From Janthinobacterium tructae (GTDB lineage: Bacteria > Pseudomonadota > Gammaproteobacteria > Burkholderiales > Burkholderiaceae_D), in contig NZ_CP041185.1 of NCBI RefSeq assembly GCF_006517255.1, positions 2,108,001-2,172,000 of the forward strand: a stretch of DNA of 64,000 bases, given 5' to 3'. The stretch's first letter is position 1, and each line of letters opens with the position of its first letter. A program made the translations under genes and the position numbers. This document shows, piece after piece, positions 1 through 9,446 of this stretch. Below the pieces are notes generated by a model that did no database searches, was not told the DNA's origin, and worked only from the letters and a program-made list of their open reading frames with translations.

Positions 1-253
1 CGGCAGCAAGGAAAATGCCGATTATCCCGTGCTGCTGGGCGCCATAGCCACCTATGTGGAGCAGCGCAACTACCTTCGCGCATCGACCCTGATGCAGACG
101 TATGCCGAACTGATGAGTGCGGAAACCATCTCGTTCCAGCAGCGCTACGGCTTCGAGCCGGCCGCCTTCATCGCACGCCAGATCGCCGTCAGTGCGCGGC
201 TCCCGCACGGCAGCCGCGACCCGGCAGCGCCATGCCTGCCCGGCAGGGATTAA
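1..253 (+). CDS. C-terminal end of an unrecognised protein (partial)
   Basis: An open frame enters from the left edge (frame of base 2) and ends at the TAA at 251-253, giving about 83 residues of a protein whose start lies outside the window. The visible part is soluble, with a probable helical segment (residues around ENADYPVLLGA and STLMQTYAELMS) and a low-complexity Pro/Arg-rich tail. I recognise no domain. It points the same way as the chemoreceptor downstream, but about 330 bases and a promoter-like sequence separate them, so they are probably not one operon. Confidence 0.55.
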   Translation, partial: GSKENADYPVLLGAIATYVEQRNYLRASTLMQTYAELMSAETISFQQRYGFEPAAFIARQIAVSARLPHGSRDPAAPCLPGRD

Positions 254-583
254 GTCCCCCTGGCTGACGACATCAGTGCCACATTATTTGGCATATTTGT
301 CATATTTGTTTCTTCCATACGGCCAGCCGCACTTGTATCCATAAAGAAACATATTCAGCCATCCACCCATCCGGCGTTCACAGGTGTAAGAACAGGAAAA
401 CTCGGCATCCTGCAGAGAAAAAATCTCAAATACTATTTGACTAATTTGTTGAATATTTGTTTAATTAGGCATATTTAATTTATTTGTTTTTTCAGATGCC
501 AAGGCAAGCCAGACTGCCACGTGACGCAAACACTCACGCACCGTTGTGCCGGCGCGCGCCGGCCTGAGAACATGGAGATCGCA
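254..583. other. Intergenic region with A+T-rich promoter zone
   Basis: This 330-base gap has no convincing gene. Bases 280-500 are clearly richer in A and T than the surroundings and carry repeated CATATTTGT words, two of them in direct tandem at 292-300 and 301-309. A promoter-like pair sits at 437-465. The short minus-strand frame that overlaps this gap and the chemoreceptor reads as a shadow. Confidence 0.5.
437..465 (+). promoter_or_regulatory. Candidate sigma-70 promoter for the chemoreceptor operon
   Basis: TTGACT at 437-442 is followed after 17 bases by TTTAAT at 460-465. Each differs from the -35 (TTGACA) and -10 (TATAAT) consensus at one position, with ideal spacing, in the most A+T-rich part of the gap upstream of the PAS chemoreceptor start at 584. 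Confidence 0.45.
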
Positions 584-2305
584 ATGAACTACCCGATGAT
601 GAAAGCTGAGCAGGCAAAGCAAGGCATCGATGGTGCTGGCCTGGCAGCCGCGCTGGGCAAGATGCAAGGCCTGCTGCAATTCGATTTGCACGGCTGCGTG
701 AGCAACGCCAACCAGATCGCGCTGGATCTGTTCGGCTATCAGCGCGATGAATTGCTGGGCCAGCCCCACCAGTTGCTATGCCCGGTCACGCGCGAACGGC
801 AGCAGGAGGAGCGGGAGTTCTGGCGCCTGCTGGCCGGGGGCCAGTCACAGTGCGGCGATTTTCGTCGCGTGGACAGGCAAGGACGGGAACTCTGGATACA
901 GGCCCGCTATGTCACGCTGTCGCACGACGGCGGACAAGCCGACCACGTCATCGCGCTCATCGACGACATCACGGCCGAGATGCGCGCGCGCCTGGATTTT
1001 TCGGGCAAGATCGAGGCCATTGAACGTGTCCAGGCCGTGATTGAATTTGATTTGCAGGGCCGCGTGTTGCGCGCCAACGACAACTTTCTGCGCACATTCG
1101 GCTATCAGGAGCAGGAACTGCTCGGCCAGCACCATCGCATGTTCTGCACTGCGGAAGATGTGCAGGCGAGCAGCTACCGGCACTTATGGGAAGGCCTGGA
1201 ACGCGGTCAATTCCAGTCCGGCGAGTTCCGCAGGATTGACAAGCTGGGACGCGAAGTCTGGATACAGGCGTCCTATAACCCCATCCTCGATATCGATGGC
1301 CGGCCGCTCAAAGTGATCAAGTTTGCCACCGATATTACTGCCGCCAAGCGCCTCAGCTCCGAGACAGCCGGCAAGATCGAGGCCATCGCCCGCTCGCAAG
1401 CGGTGATCGAATTCGACATGCGGGGCAATATCCTGACGGCCAACAGCAATTTCCTGCGGGCCGTCGGCTACACGCTGGAAGAAGTACAGGGACAGCACCA
1501 CAGCATGTTTTGCGATGACATACTGGTGCGCAGCGAGGCATACCGTAACTTCTGGGCCGATCTCGGCGAAGGCAAATTCAAGAGCGCCCGTTTTCACCGG
1601 CTTGCCAAGCATGGCGCCGCCATCTGGCTGCAAGCCACCTACAATCCGATTCTCGACACCAACGGCCGTGCCTTCAAGGTCGTCAAATTCGCCATGGACA
1701 TCACGCAGCAGGTCGAGCGCGAACAGACCGTCAGCAGCCGCGTCGCCGGCATCGGCGATGCCATGCAGGAGCTCGCCGGCGCCATCAACAGCATCGGCCA
1801 GGGCGCCGCGCATGCGAACACCATCGCACAACAAACGGAACAGCATGCCCGGCAGGGACGCGTACTGCTGGGCCAATCCATCGATTCCATCCTGGAGATC
1901 CAGAAATCGTCGCAGGACGTCCATGAAATCGTCAGCACGATCAGCGATATTGCGATCCAGACCAATCTGCTGGCCTTCAATGCCGCCGTCGAGGCGGCCC
2001 GCGCCGGAGAGCACGGTCGCGGTTTTGCCGTCGTGGCAGATGAAGTGCGCAAACTGGCCGAGAAATCCGGCGATGCGGCGCGCAACATCGCGCGCCTGAT
2101 CGATACCACCATCAGCCGCGTCGATCAAAGCGGCACCCTGTCAGAACAGGTGCGCCAATCGTTCGAACAGATCAGTGATTCCGTCCATAACACGACACAA
2201 TCAATCGGCCAGATCGACCAGGCCACGGCGGCCCAGGTCGACTCCAGCAGGCACGTGGCGCAACTGCTGACCGAGCTGCAAGCGACCACCGCTGCGGAGC
2301 ACTGA
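584..2305 (+). CDS. Soluble methyl-accepting chemotaxis protein with three PAS domains
   Basis: A 573-residue cytoplasmic chemoreceptor. Three consecutive PAS/PAC units occupy roughly residues 25-135, 147-255 and 268-375; the second and third are near-copies, both carrying QAVIEFD, GQHH.MFC and [16 protein letters not shown] short MCP signalling hairpin (about 395-570) follows, with the conserved tip [20 protein letters not shown]. There is no signal peptide or transmembrane segment, so it should sense an internal cue (redox, oxygen or a small ligand), as in Aer- or BdlA-like receptors; the ligand is unknown. No C-terminal CheR-docking pentapeptide is visible. I chose ATG 584 because GGAG lies 6 bases upstream; an in-frame GTG at 521 and ATG at 572 are less well supported. 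The next gene starts 2 bases after its stop. Confidence 0.88.
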   Translation: MNYPMMKAEQAKQGIDGAGLAAALGKMQGLLQFDLHGCVSNANQIALDLFGYQRDELLGQPHQLLCPVTRERQQEEREFWRLLAGGQSQCGDFRRVDRQGRELWIQARYVTLSHDGGQADHVIALIDDITAEMRARLDFSGKIEAIERVQAVIEFDLQGRVLRANDNFLRTFGYQEQELLGQHHRMFCTAEDVQASSYRHLWEGLERGQFQSGEFRRIDKLGREVWIQASYNPILDIDGRPLKVIKFATDITAAKRLSSETAGKIEAIARSQAVIEFDMRGNILTANSNFLRAVGYTLEEVQGQHHSMFCDDILVRSEAYRNFWADLGEGKFKSARFHRLAKHGAAIWLQATYNPILDTNGRAFKVVKFAMDITQQVEREQTVSSRVAGIGDAMQELAGAINSIGQGAAHANTIAQQTEQHARQGRVLLGQSIDSILEIQKSSQDVHEIVSTISDIAIQTNLLAFNAAVEAARAGEHGRGFAVVADEVRKLAEKSGDAARNIARLIDTTISRVDQSGTLSEQVRQSFEQISDSVHNTTQSIGQIDQATAAQVDSSRHVAQLLTELQATTAAEH

Positions 2306-2307
2306 GC

Positions 2308-3699
2308 ATGACGGCCCCGGTAGCGGCGGCACACGATTACGTGCGGGTCAGGATAGGCTCGCTGCAGGTGGGCATTGCCTCTTCCTGTGTGGGCCAGGCG
2401 CAGGCGCGTCCCGCCGGTGTGCTTCCCGTGCCGGGCACAACAGGCGCCCTGGCCGGGGTTTTCTCATATCAGGGCCGGGTGATTCCCCTGATCGACTTGC
2501 GCCCCTGGCTCCACATGGCGGCCGATACGCCCTGCGCTTACGTGCTGGTGCTGGCGACGGACGGCCTCCTGGCCGGCCTCGCCGTCGATGCCGTCTCCAG
2601 CGCGCAGAAGATTCATCCTGAGCACATTGAGCAGGTATACCACGACGATGAGCCTGACCACTTCTTCCGTTACGTCGCGCGATCCGCTGGCGATGATGAA
2701 CTGCTGAACTTGCTGGAGCCGCAGCGCCTGATGCTGCGGGCGCAAGCCTGGACCCGTACGGCGGGTATGCAAGCAGGAGTCGATGCACCGCCCGACCGGG
2801 TCCAGGCCGGCCCTGCCGTATCGCTGGCCATGTTCGAACTGGCAGGGCGCGTACTGGCAGTGCCCGCGACGCTGGTAGCCGAAGTCCTGCCCTGCCCGCC
2901 AATGGACACGGCATTCGGCTGGAATGGCCCCTTGGCCGGTGTGGCCGGCTGGCGCGGTCGCCAGGTCTACGTCCTCAATGGCGCCGTTTTTAACGGTGCC
3001 TTGCCGGCACCGCCAGCGCCGCCGCCCCTGCTGGCCGTGCTGGAACGCGACGGCCTCTGCCTGGGGCTACGCATCGACAAGACACTGGCCGTGCGCGATA
3101 TCGCCTGCAGCCAGCTCCTGCACGCGACGGACGGGCCTTGCAGCCACCCACTGGTGGCCGCCACCATCACGGCCGAATCGGGCCCGCCACAACTGCTGCT
3201 CGATGACGCGGCCTTGCTGGCCCTATGTCCGCAAACATCGCGGGAAACGCGCGCGCAAGGACAGGCGCTGGCGCAGGACAGGCGCAGCAGCGATGCCTAC
3301 ATCGTCTGCGATGCGGGCGAAGAACTGGCATTGCCGATGGCCGCCATCGTCACCATCCTGCCCCTGCCTGCCGACATGCAAGCACCCTCGCCCGACGACC
3401 CGGCCGCGCCGCCTGGCAGCTTTACCTGGCAAGGACGCACGCTGCCATTGATCGCGCTCGGTCCCCAGGGTGCGCCAACGGCGCGCATCGTCGTCATCGA
3501 GCACGCGGCACGACATGTTGGCTTGCTGGTGCGTAATCTCGTCACCCTGGTACCCGCCTACGCGGCGACAAAAACCAGCTTCAGCCAGTTCGGCGGGCAA
3601 GCGCAGACGATGATCACACTCGATTCACCGGAAGGAAAAGCCAGCTACCGCGTATGGGAACCAAAGGAACTGGCTGGTGTCACAAGCCATGCGCATTGA
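2308..3699 (+). CDS. CheW-family protein with three CheW-like domains
   Basis: A 463-residue soluble protein made of three CheW-like modules, approximately residues 10-145, 168-305 and 325-455. Module 1 has the typical core with GVFSYQGRVIPLIDLR; module 2 has LAGVAGWRGRQVYVLN; module 3 has GSFTWQGRTLPLIAL. CheW couples chemoreceptors to the kinase CheA, so this protein probably docks the neighbouring PAS receptor to a kinase encoded elsewhere. It begins 2 bases after the receptor stop, so the pair is almost certainly co-transcribed. Ordinary CheW proteins are about 160 residues with one domain; triple versions are much rarer. Modules 2 and 3 are divergent, so each may bind a different partner. 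No CheA, CheR or CheB is nearby. Confidence 0.85.
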   Translation: MTAPVAAAHDYVRVRIGSLQVGIASSCVGQAQARPAGVLPVPGTTGALAGVFSYQGRVIPLIDLRPWLHMAADTPCAYVLVLATDGLLAGLAVDAVSSAQKIHPEHIEQVYHDDEPDHFFRYVARSAGDDELLNLLEPQRLMLRAQAWTRTAGMQAGVDAPPDRVQAGPAVSLAMFELAGRVLAVPATLVAEVLPCPPMDTAFGWNGPLAGVAGWRGRQVYVLNGAVFNGALPAPPAPPPLLAVLERDGLCLGLRIDKTLAVRDIACSQLLHATDGPCSHPLVAATITAESGPPQLLLDDAALLALCPQTSRETRAQGQALAQDRRSSDAYIVCDAGEELALPMAAIVTILPLPADMQAPSPDDPAAPPGSFTWQGRTLPLIALGPQGAPTARIVVIEHAARHVGLLVRNLVTLVPAYAATKTSFSQFGGQAQTMITLDSPEGKASYRVWEPKELAGVTSHAH

Positions 3700-3701
3700 T
3701 C

Positions 3702-4697
3702 TCAGCGCCCCGCGCACGCCAGGTTCGCGCGGAACAGCTTGCGGTACGCCGACGGCGACGTCTGCAAGTTCGCCCGGAAATGCTGGCGCAGCGACAACGC
3801 CGTGCCGAAGCCGGCCTCTTGCGCCACGACATCGATCGAGGCCGCGCTTTTTTCCAGCAGGCCTTGCGCATGCGCAAGACGCTGGTTCAGCAGCCATTGC
3901 TTGAAGGACGTGCCCGTGGCCTGGCGGAAATGGCGCGTGAAGTTGCGCCGGCTCATGGCGGCCCGTTCGGCCAGCGCGTCGATACTGTGCGCCTGGCCCA
4001 GGTTGGCGGCCACGCCAGCGAGCACCTCGGCAAAGCGCCCTTCGCTGCCGGACACGGGTAGCGGGCGCTCGATGAATTGCGCCTGCCCGCCCTGGCGGTG
4101 CGGCGCCACCAGCAGCCGGCGCGCCACGCGGTTCGCCACCTCGGCACCGGCCAGCTGGCGCAGCAGATACAAACAGCAATCGAGGCCGGCCGCCACGCCG
4201 GCCGACGTCAGCACGGCGCCATCGTCCACGTACAGCACTTCCCGGTCTACCCTGACCTTGGGATAGCGGGCCGCCAGCTGCTGCGCCATGCCCCAGTGCG
4301 TGGCAGCGCTCTTGCCATCCAACAAGCCCGCCTGCGCCAGCGGAAACGCGCCCAGGCACAGGCCCACCAAGCGCGCGCCGCGCCCGCTGGCCGCCTGCAG
4401 CGCCGCGACCAGCGACGGTGCGGCATCGCGGCAATCGTCGTGCCAGGCCGGCATGATGACGATATCGGCGCCCTCCAGCCCTTCCAGTCCGCACTCCGGC
4501 GTGATGGAAAAGCCGGCAGCCGTGCGCAAGGGCGCGGGATCGGCGGCACACACGCGCACCTGAAAAGGCGGCAGATCGGCCTCGTCCGTCTGGGCGCCAA
4601 ACACGAGGCAAGGCACGGACAAGTGAAATGGCGTCATGCCGTCGAAGGCGATCACGGCGATGCGCAAGGGAGCGGAAGTAACGGAAATTGTAGGCAT
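3702..4697 (-). CDS. GlxA-family transcriptional regulator (DJ-1/PfpI domain plus AraC HTH)
   Basis: A 331-residue regulator. Residues about 10-185 form a DJ-1/PfpI-type amidase-like domain with the nucleophile-elbow cysteine in GLCLGAFPLAQAG. Residues about 220-320 form an AraC/XylS DNA-binding domain with two helix-turn-helix units (AERAAMSRRNFTRHF and IDVVAQEAGFGTALSLRQHF). In this family the amidase-like domain usually senses a metabolite rather than catalysing. The divergent cysteine hydrolase at 4810 is the likely target, a pairing seen in many proteobacteria. Its stop lies 2 bases from the stop of the CheW-like gene, so the two are tightly convergent. Confidence 0.88.
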   Translation of the reverse strand: MPTISVTSAPLRIAVIAFDGMTPFHLSVPCLVFGAQTDEADLPPFQVRVCAADPAPLRTAAGFSITPECGLEGLEGADIVIMPAWHDDCRDAAPSLVAALQAASGRGARLVGLCLGAFPLAQAGLLDGKSAATHWGMAQQLAARYPKVRVDREVLYVDDGAVLTSAGVAAGLDCCLYLLRQLAGAEVANRVARRLLVAPHRQGGQAQFIERPLPVSGSEGRFAEVLAGVAANLGQAHSIDALAERAAMSRRNFTRHFRQATGTSFKQWLLNQRLAHAQGLLEKSAASIDVVAQEAGFGTALSLRQHFRANLQTSPSAYRKLFRANLACAGR

Positions 4698-4809
4698 GGC
4701 CCGATTTTATCGCATTGAGGCCTTTGGGCCACTTTCTATTTCAATCACGCGGCCCGAGAATGGCGTTATCGAGGAGCCGTTTCCTCTTTCAACCATCTCA
4801 GGAGAACCC

Positions 4810-5442
4810 ATGTCCACCACCCCGCGCCGCGCCCTGCTCGTCATCGATGTACAAAATGAATACTTCACGGGCGACATGCCCATCGAGTATCCGTCCGTCG
4901 ACATCTCGCTGCCGAATATCGTCACGGCCATGGCCGCCGCCCGCGCCGCCGGCGTGCCCGTGATCGTCGTCCAGCACGATGCGCCGGAAGCTTCCCCCAT
5001 CTTCGCCAGGGGCAGCGACGGCTGGCAGCTGCATCCGCAAGTGGCCGCCTTTGCCGCCGACCACCACATCAACAAGAGCATGGGCAGCGCCTTTGCAGGC
5101 ACGGACTTGCGCGCCTGGCTGGAAAACCACAACATCGACACCCTGACGGTGACCGGCTACATGACGCACAACTGCGACGCCGCCACCATCTACCACGCCG
5201 CACACGACGGCTTGCAAGTCGAATTCCTGCAGGACGCTACCGGCACCCTGCCCTACGCGAATGCGGGCGGCACGGCCAGCGCGGAGGAAATCCACCGCGT
5301 CTTCAGCAGCGTATTTCATTCGAATTTCGCCGCCGTGGCCAGCACGCAGGACTGGCTGGCTGCCGTGCGCGAAGGCAAGCCGCTGGAAAAGGACAATATT
5401 TATCTGTCGAACCAGCGTGCGCGCAAGGCGCTGGCGAACTGA
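4810..5442 (+). CDS. Isochorismatase-family cysteine hydrolase
   Basis: A 210-residue hydrolase of the isochorismatase/nicotinamidase superfamily. The expected catalytic triad is visible: Asp13 in LLVIDVQNEYF, Lys89 in INKSMGSAF and Cys122 in VTGYMTHNCDAATIYHA. Substrates in the family include isochorismate, nicotinamide, ureas and carbamates; nothing here fixes the choice. ATG 4810 is preferred because AGGAGA sits just upstream at 4800-4805; the longer in-frame extension to 4636 would run over the start of the divergent regulator. The divergent GlxA-type regulator probably controls it. Confidence 0.87.
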   Translation: MSTTPRRALLVIDVQNEYFTGDMPIEYPSVDISLPNIVTAMAAARAAGVPVIVVQHDAPEASPIFARGSDGWQLHPQVAAFAADHHINKSMGSAFAGTDLRAWLENHNIDTLTVTGYMTHNCDAATIYHAAHDGLQVEFLQDATGTLPYANAGGTASAEEIHRVFSSVFHSNFAAVASTQDWLAAVREGKPLEKDNIYLSNQRARKALAN

Positions 5443-5496
5443 CGCGGGCAGGAATGGACGGGTATCATGCGTCCATTCCCTACTTGATGATGAACG

Positions 5497-6057
5497 ATGC
5501 GAAAAATAACTGTGCTGGGCTTAACGACTGCGGGTGTTTTCCTGCTGGCCACCGCCGCCCTGGTGCTGGCGGGCCTGCACGACAAACTGGCACCCGCCGA
5601 CGTGATCGTCGTGCCCGGCAACACCATCCTGCCCGACGGCACGCCCAGCCCCCGCCTGCAGGCGCGGCTCGACGTGGCGCTCAAGCAATTCCAGGAACAC
5701 AGGGCGCCGCGCATCCTCGTCAGTGGGGCCACGGGCAAGGAAGGTTTTGACGAGGCCGCAGCGATGGCCCGCTATCTGCTCAGGCGCGGCGTGCCGGCCA
5801 GCGCCATCATCGAAGATAGTCAAGGCTGGACCACGGACGCCACGGCGCGCAATGCGGCGCTTCTCATGCGCCAGCATGGCTGGCAGACAGCCATGGTCGC
5901 CACGCAATATTTTCATGTGCCCCGCTTCCGGCTGGCACTGGAGCGGGCCGGCATCACCGTCAGCGGCCAGGTGCACGCGCCCTATGTTGAACTGCGCGAC
6001 CTGTATTCCGTGCCGCGCGAAACGGTGGGCTACGCCGTGTATTTCGCACGGCCCTGA
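5497..6057 (+). CDS. YdcF/SanA-like DUF218 protein, membrane-anchored
   Basis: A 186-residue protein with one N-terminal hydrophobic helix (about residues 5-26) followed by a DUF218 domain: PADVIVVPGNTILPDGTPS, a middle RILVSGATGKEG and WTTDATARNAALLM, then ATQYFHVPRFRLALERAG. DUF218 members (YdcF, SanA, ElyC) lie at the inner membrane; several affect envelope integrity or precursor lipid handling, but the reaction is generally unknown. The body probably faces the periplasm. No strong ribosome site precedes ATG 5497. Its stop is 19 bases from the stop of the convergent glpK. Confidence 0.8.
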   Translation: MRKITVLGLTTAGVFLLATAALVLAGLHDKLAPADVIVVPGNTILPDGTPSPRLQARLDVALKQFQEHRAPRILVSGATGKEGFDEAAAMARYLLRRGVPASAIIEDSQGWTTDATARNAALLMRQHGWQTAMVATQYFHVPRFRLALERAGITVSGQVHAPYVELRDLYSVPRETVGYAVYFARP

Positions 6058-6076
6058 TCCCCGCTTATTGCCCGGC

Positions 6077-7570
6077 TCACTCGCTCCAGTCGCGCGAGCG
6101 CTCCACGGCGCGCTGCCACTTGTGCAGCCGCGTCAGGCGCTCGTCGGCCGCCATGGCCGGTTCGAAACGGCGCCCCACCTGCCACTGGGCGGTGATTTCT
6201 TCCTGCGATGCCCAGAAACCCACGGCCAGGCCCGCCAGGTAGGCGGCGCCCAGGGCCGTCGTTTCCGTCACCACGGGACGCACCACGGGCACATTTAATA
6301 TGTCGGCCTGGAACTGCATCAGCATGTCGTTGCGCGCCGCGCCGCCATCGACGCGCAACTCGGATAGCGCGATGCCAGCGTCATCCTGCATGGCGGACAG
6401 CACATCGACGTTCTGGTAAGCCACGCCCTCCAATGCGGCGCGCGCGATGTGCGCCTTGCCCGTGCCGCGCGTGATACCGATCAGGGTGCCGCGTGCATAC
6501 GGGTCCCAGTACGGCGCGCCGAGACCGGCGAACGCGGGCACGAAGACCAGGCCGCCCGAATCGGGCACGCTGGTGGCCAGTGCTTCCACTTCGGACGAGT
6601 CGCGGATGATGCCCAGCCCATCGCGCATCCACTGCACGGCCGCGCCAGCGATGAAGGCGCTGCCTTCGAGCAAGTAATCGGTTTGATTGGCATCCGCACC
6701 CAGGCTCCAGCCCACCGTCGTCAACAGCCGGTTTTTCGATGGCAAGGGGCGCTTGCCCACGTTCATCAGCATGAAACAGCCCGTGCCGTAGGTATTTTTC
6801 GCCATGCCCGGCTTCAGACACACCTGGCCGAACGTCGCGGCCTGCTGGTCGCCCGCGATGCCGGCGATCGGCACGGAGATACCCAGTAAGTCAACGTGCG
6901 TGTGCGCGGCCACGCCGCTCGATGGCACGACGTCGGGCAGCAGCGAGGCGGGAATGTCGAGCAGCGCCAGCAGATCCGTGTCCCACTGCAAAGTATGAAT
7001 GTTGAACAGCATGGTGCGCGCCGCGTTGCTCGTGTCCGTCAAGTGGGCGCCGCTCATCTTGTAGATCAGCCAGCTGTCGATGGTGCCGAAGGCCAGTTCT
7101 CCCCGCTCGGCGCGCGCACGGGCGCCGGGAACGTTGTCGAGCAGCCATTTCAATTTAGTCGCGGAAAAATAGGCGTCCAGCACGAGTCCCGTCTTTTGCT
7201 GGATCAGGTCCGCCTTGCCCTGCCCGACCAGTTGCTCGCAATAGGCGGCATTTCTCCGGTCTTGCCAGACGATGGCGTTGGCGACAGGTTCGCCCGTGGC
7301 GCGGTCCCACAGCACCGTCGTTTCACGCTGGTTGGTCACGCCGATGGCGGCCACGTCGGATGCCGCCACGCCGCTGTCGCGCAGCACCTGCTGCAGCACG
7401 CCTTCTTGCGAGGCCCAGATTTCGTTCGCGTCATGCTCGACCCAGCCCGGCTGGGGGAAAATCTGGCGAAATTCGCGCTGTGCGCTGGCGTGCGGCCGGC
7501 CCGCATGGTCAAACAGGATGGCGCGCGAACTGGTGGTGCCTTGGTCTAAAGCGAGTATGTATTTAGTCAT
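6077..7570 (-). CDS. glpK: Glycerol kinase
   Basis: A 497-residue FGGY-family kinase that makes sn-glycerol 3-phosphate from glycerol and ATP in the cytoplasm. Visible hallmarks are [17 protein letters not shown] at the N-terminus, the glycerol-contact region [31 protein letters not shown] and the C-terminal ATP-site stretch [20 protein letters not shown]. The length matches the family. Start 7570 gives the standard [10 protein letters not shown]; an upstream TTG at 7585 is less likely. It is the last gene of the glp operon, separated from glpV by 76 bases that contain a terminator-like hairpin. Confidence 0.97.
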   Translation of the reverse strand: MTKYILALDQGTTSSRAILFDHAGRPHASAQREFRQIFPQPGWVEHDANEIWASQEGVLQQVLRDSGVAASDVAAIGVTNQRETTVLWDRATGEPVANAIVWQDRRNAAYCEQLVGQGKADLIQQKTGLVLDAYFSATKLKWLLDNVPGARARAERGELAFGTIDSWLIYKMSGAHLTDTSNAARTMLFNIHTLQWDTDLLALLDIPASLLPDVVPSSGVAAHTHVDLLGISVPIAGIAGDQQAATFGQVCLKPGMAKNTYGTGCFMLMNVGKRPLPSKNRLLTTVGWSLGADANQTDYLLEGSAFIAGAAVQWMRDGLGIIRDSSEVEALATSVPDSGGLVFVPAFAGLGAPYWDPYARGTLIGITRGTGKAHIARAALEGVAYQNVDVLSAMQDDAGIALSELRVDGGAARNDMLMQFQADILNVPVVRPVVTETTALGAAYLAGLAVGFWASQEEITAQWQVGRRFEPAMAADERLTRLHKWQRAVERSRDWSE

Positions 7571-7593
7571 CTTCTGGCAATACAAAAACGGGG

Positions 7594-7627
7594 AAAAACG
7601 GGCACGGAACGGATTGACTCCGTGCCC
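7594..7627 (-). terminator. Hairpin with U-run between glpV and glpK (possible attenuator)
   Basis: Bases 7600-7608 (GGGCACGGA) and 7619-7627 (TCCGTGCCC) form a perfect 9-bp stem with a 10-base loop. On the minus-strand transcript it is followed by GUUUUUCCC. This is the layout of an intrinsic terminator, placed inside the operon 24 bases upstream of glpK, so it could reduce glpK expression relative to the transporter genes. Confidence 0.6.
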
Positions 7628-7646
7628 TCAGGACATCGGCGGCAGT

Positions 7647-9374
7647 TTACCTTACCTTGCCTTCTTTCCAAGCCTGCAATAATTTATCGTAGGCAATCGT
7701 TTCACCCTTCGGCTTTTCATTCGCCAGCTTTTTCCATGGGGCGTGCTGATCCGACAGATACTGGTTCGGATCACCCTTGGCATTGAGCTTGGGTGCGCAC
7801 GCCTTCATGCCCGCCCGCTGCAGGCGCGCCATGACCTGGTCCATTTCCTCGGCCAGGTTATCCATGGCCGCTTGCGGCGTTTTTTCCGCCGTAATCGCCG
7901 TGGCCACGTTTTTCCACCACAGCTGGGCCAGCTTAGGATAGTCGGGCACGTTGTTGCCCGTTGGCGTCCACGCCACGCGTGCGGGGCTGCGGTAAAACTC
8001 GATCAAGCCGCCGTATTCGTTCGCATGTTTCGTGAAGTAATCGTGGCGGATGTCGGAATCGCGGATGAAGGTCAGGCCGACGATGGATTTCTTCAGCGAC
8101 ACGGTTTTCGAGGTGACGAATTGCGCGTACAGCCAGGCGGCGGCCTTGCGGTCATCCGGCGTGGACTTGAACAGGAACCAGGAACCGACATCCTGATAGC
8201 CGTTCTGCATGCCCTCTTTCCAGTACGGGCCGTGCGGCGACGGCGCCATGCGCCATTTCGGCGTGCCGTCCTTGTTGACCACTGGCAAGCCCGGTTTCGT
8301 CATGCCCGCCGTAAACGCCGTGTACCAGAAGATTTGCTGGGCGATTTCACCCTGCGCCGGCACGGGACCCGCTTCCGAGAAATTCATGCCGTTCGCCTGC
8401 GGCGGCGCGTATTTCTTCATCCAGTCGATGTATTTCGTCAGCGCATACACGGCCGCCGGCGAATTGGTGGCGCCGCCGCGTGAAACGGACGCGCCCACAG
8501 GCGTGCACTTGTCGGCCGCTACCTTGATGCCCCACTCGTCGACGGGCAAGCCGTTCGGGATGCCCTTGTCGGCCGCGCCGGCCATCGACAGCCACGCATC
8601 GGTGAAGCGCCAGCCCAGTGACGGATCTTTCTTGCCGTAATCCATGTGGCCATACACTTTCTTGCCGTCCAGTTCCTTCACGTCATTGGTAAAAAAGTCG
8701 GCGATGTCTTCATACGCGGACCAGTTTTGCGGCACGCCCAGCTCGTAGCCATACTTGGCCTTGAACTTGGCTTGCAAATCCTTGCGCGCGAACCAGTCGG
8801 CGCGGAACCAGTACAGGTTGGCAAATTGCTGGTCGGGCAGCTGGTACACCTTGCCATCGGGCGCCGTGGTAAAGCTGATGCCGATGAAATCTTTCAAGTC
8901 CAGGCCGGGATTGGTGAATTCCTTGCCCTTGGCAGCCATGTAGTCGGACAGCGGTTCGACGGCGCCATAGCGGTAATGCGTGCCAATCAGGTCGGAATCG
9001 GAAATCCAGCCGTCATAGATGCTCTTGCCTGACTGCATCGACGTTTGCAGCTTTTCCACCACGTCGCCTTCCTGGATGATGTCGTGGCGCACCTTGATGC
9101 CCGTGATTTCCTCGAAAGCCTTGGCCAGAGTCTTCGATTCGTAGACGTGGGTGTCGATGGTTTCCGAGACCACGGAAATTTCCTTGATGCCCTTGGCTTT
9201 CAGCTTGGCCGCCGCATCGATGAACCACTGCATTTCAGCAAGCTGTTGCTGCTTGCTCAGGCTGGATGGCTGGAATTCCTTGTCGATCCAGGTTTGCGCC
9301 TGTTTGGCGTCGGCCAGGGCCGCATTCGACACGAGCATGGCCACCGCCGCGAAGACCGTGAACTTCAATTTCAT
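7647..9374 (-). CDS. glpV: Glycerol ABC transporter, periplasmic substrate-binding protein
   Basis: A 575-residue solute-binding protein with a Sec signal peptide (MKLKFTVFAAVAMLVSNAALA, cleavage near residue 21). The mature part is of the large extracellular solute-binding type (cluster B), with IKVRHDIIQEGDVVEKL and FANLYWFRADWF. Length and operon position match the glycerol-binding protein GlpV of the Rhizobium leguminosarum GlpSTPQUV importer. ATG 9374 is chosen because AGGAGA precedes it and it begins directly with the signal peptide; the upstream in-frame extension to 9440 has no such support. It should capture glycerol in the periplasm and hand it to GlpP/GlpQ. Confidence 0.9.
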   Translation of the reverse strand: MKLKFTVFAAVAMLVSNAALADAKQAQTWIDKEFQPSSLSKQQQLAEMQWFIDAAAKLKAKGIKEISVVSETIDTHVYESKTLAKAFEEITGIKVRHDIIQEGDVVEKLQTSMQSGKSIYDGWISDSDLIGTHYRYGAVEPLSDYMAAKGKEFTNPGLDLKDFIGISFTTAPDGKVYQLPDQQFANLYWFRADWFARKDLQAKFKAKYGYELGVPQNWSAYEDIADFFTNDVKELDGKKVYGHMDYGKKDPSLGWRFTDAWLSMAGAADKGIPNGLPVDEWGIKVAADKCTPVGASVSRGGATNSPAAVYALTKYIDWMKKYAPPQANGMNFSEAGPVPAQGEIAQQIFWYTAFTAGMTKPGLPVVNKDGTPKWRMAPSPHGPYWKEGMQNGYQDVGSWFLFKSTPDDRKAAAWLYAQFVTSKTVSLKKSIVGLTFIRDSDIRHDYFTKHANEYGGLIEFYRSPARVAWTPTGNNVPDYPKLAQLWWKNVATAITAEKTPQAAMDNLAEEMDQVMARLQRAGMKACAPKLNAKGDPNQYLSDQHAPWKKLANEKPKGETIAYDKLLQAWKEGKVR

Positions 9375-9446
9375 CGTGAATCTCCTTTTATTGTATTGCC
9401 GGCCGCCTGCTGACGGTCCGGCCTCCATCAACACCGGCAAGCCGGC

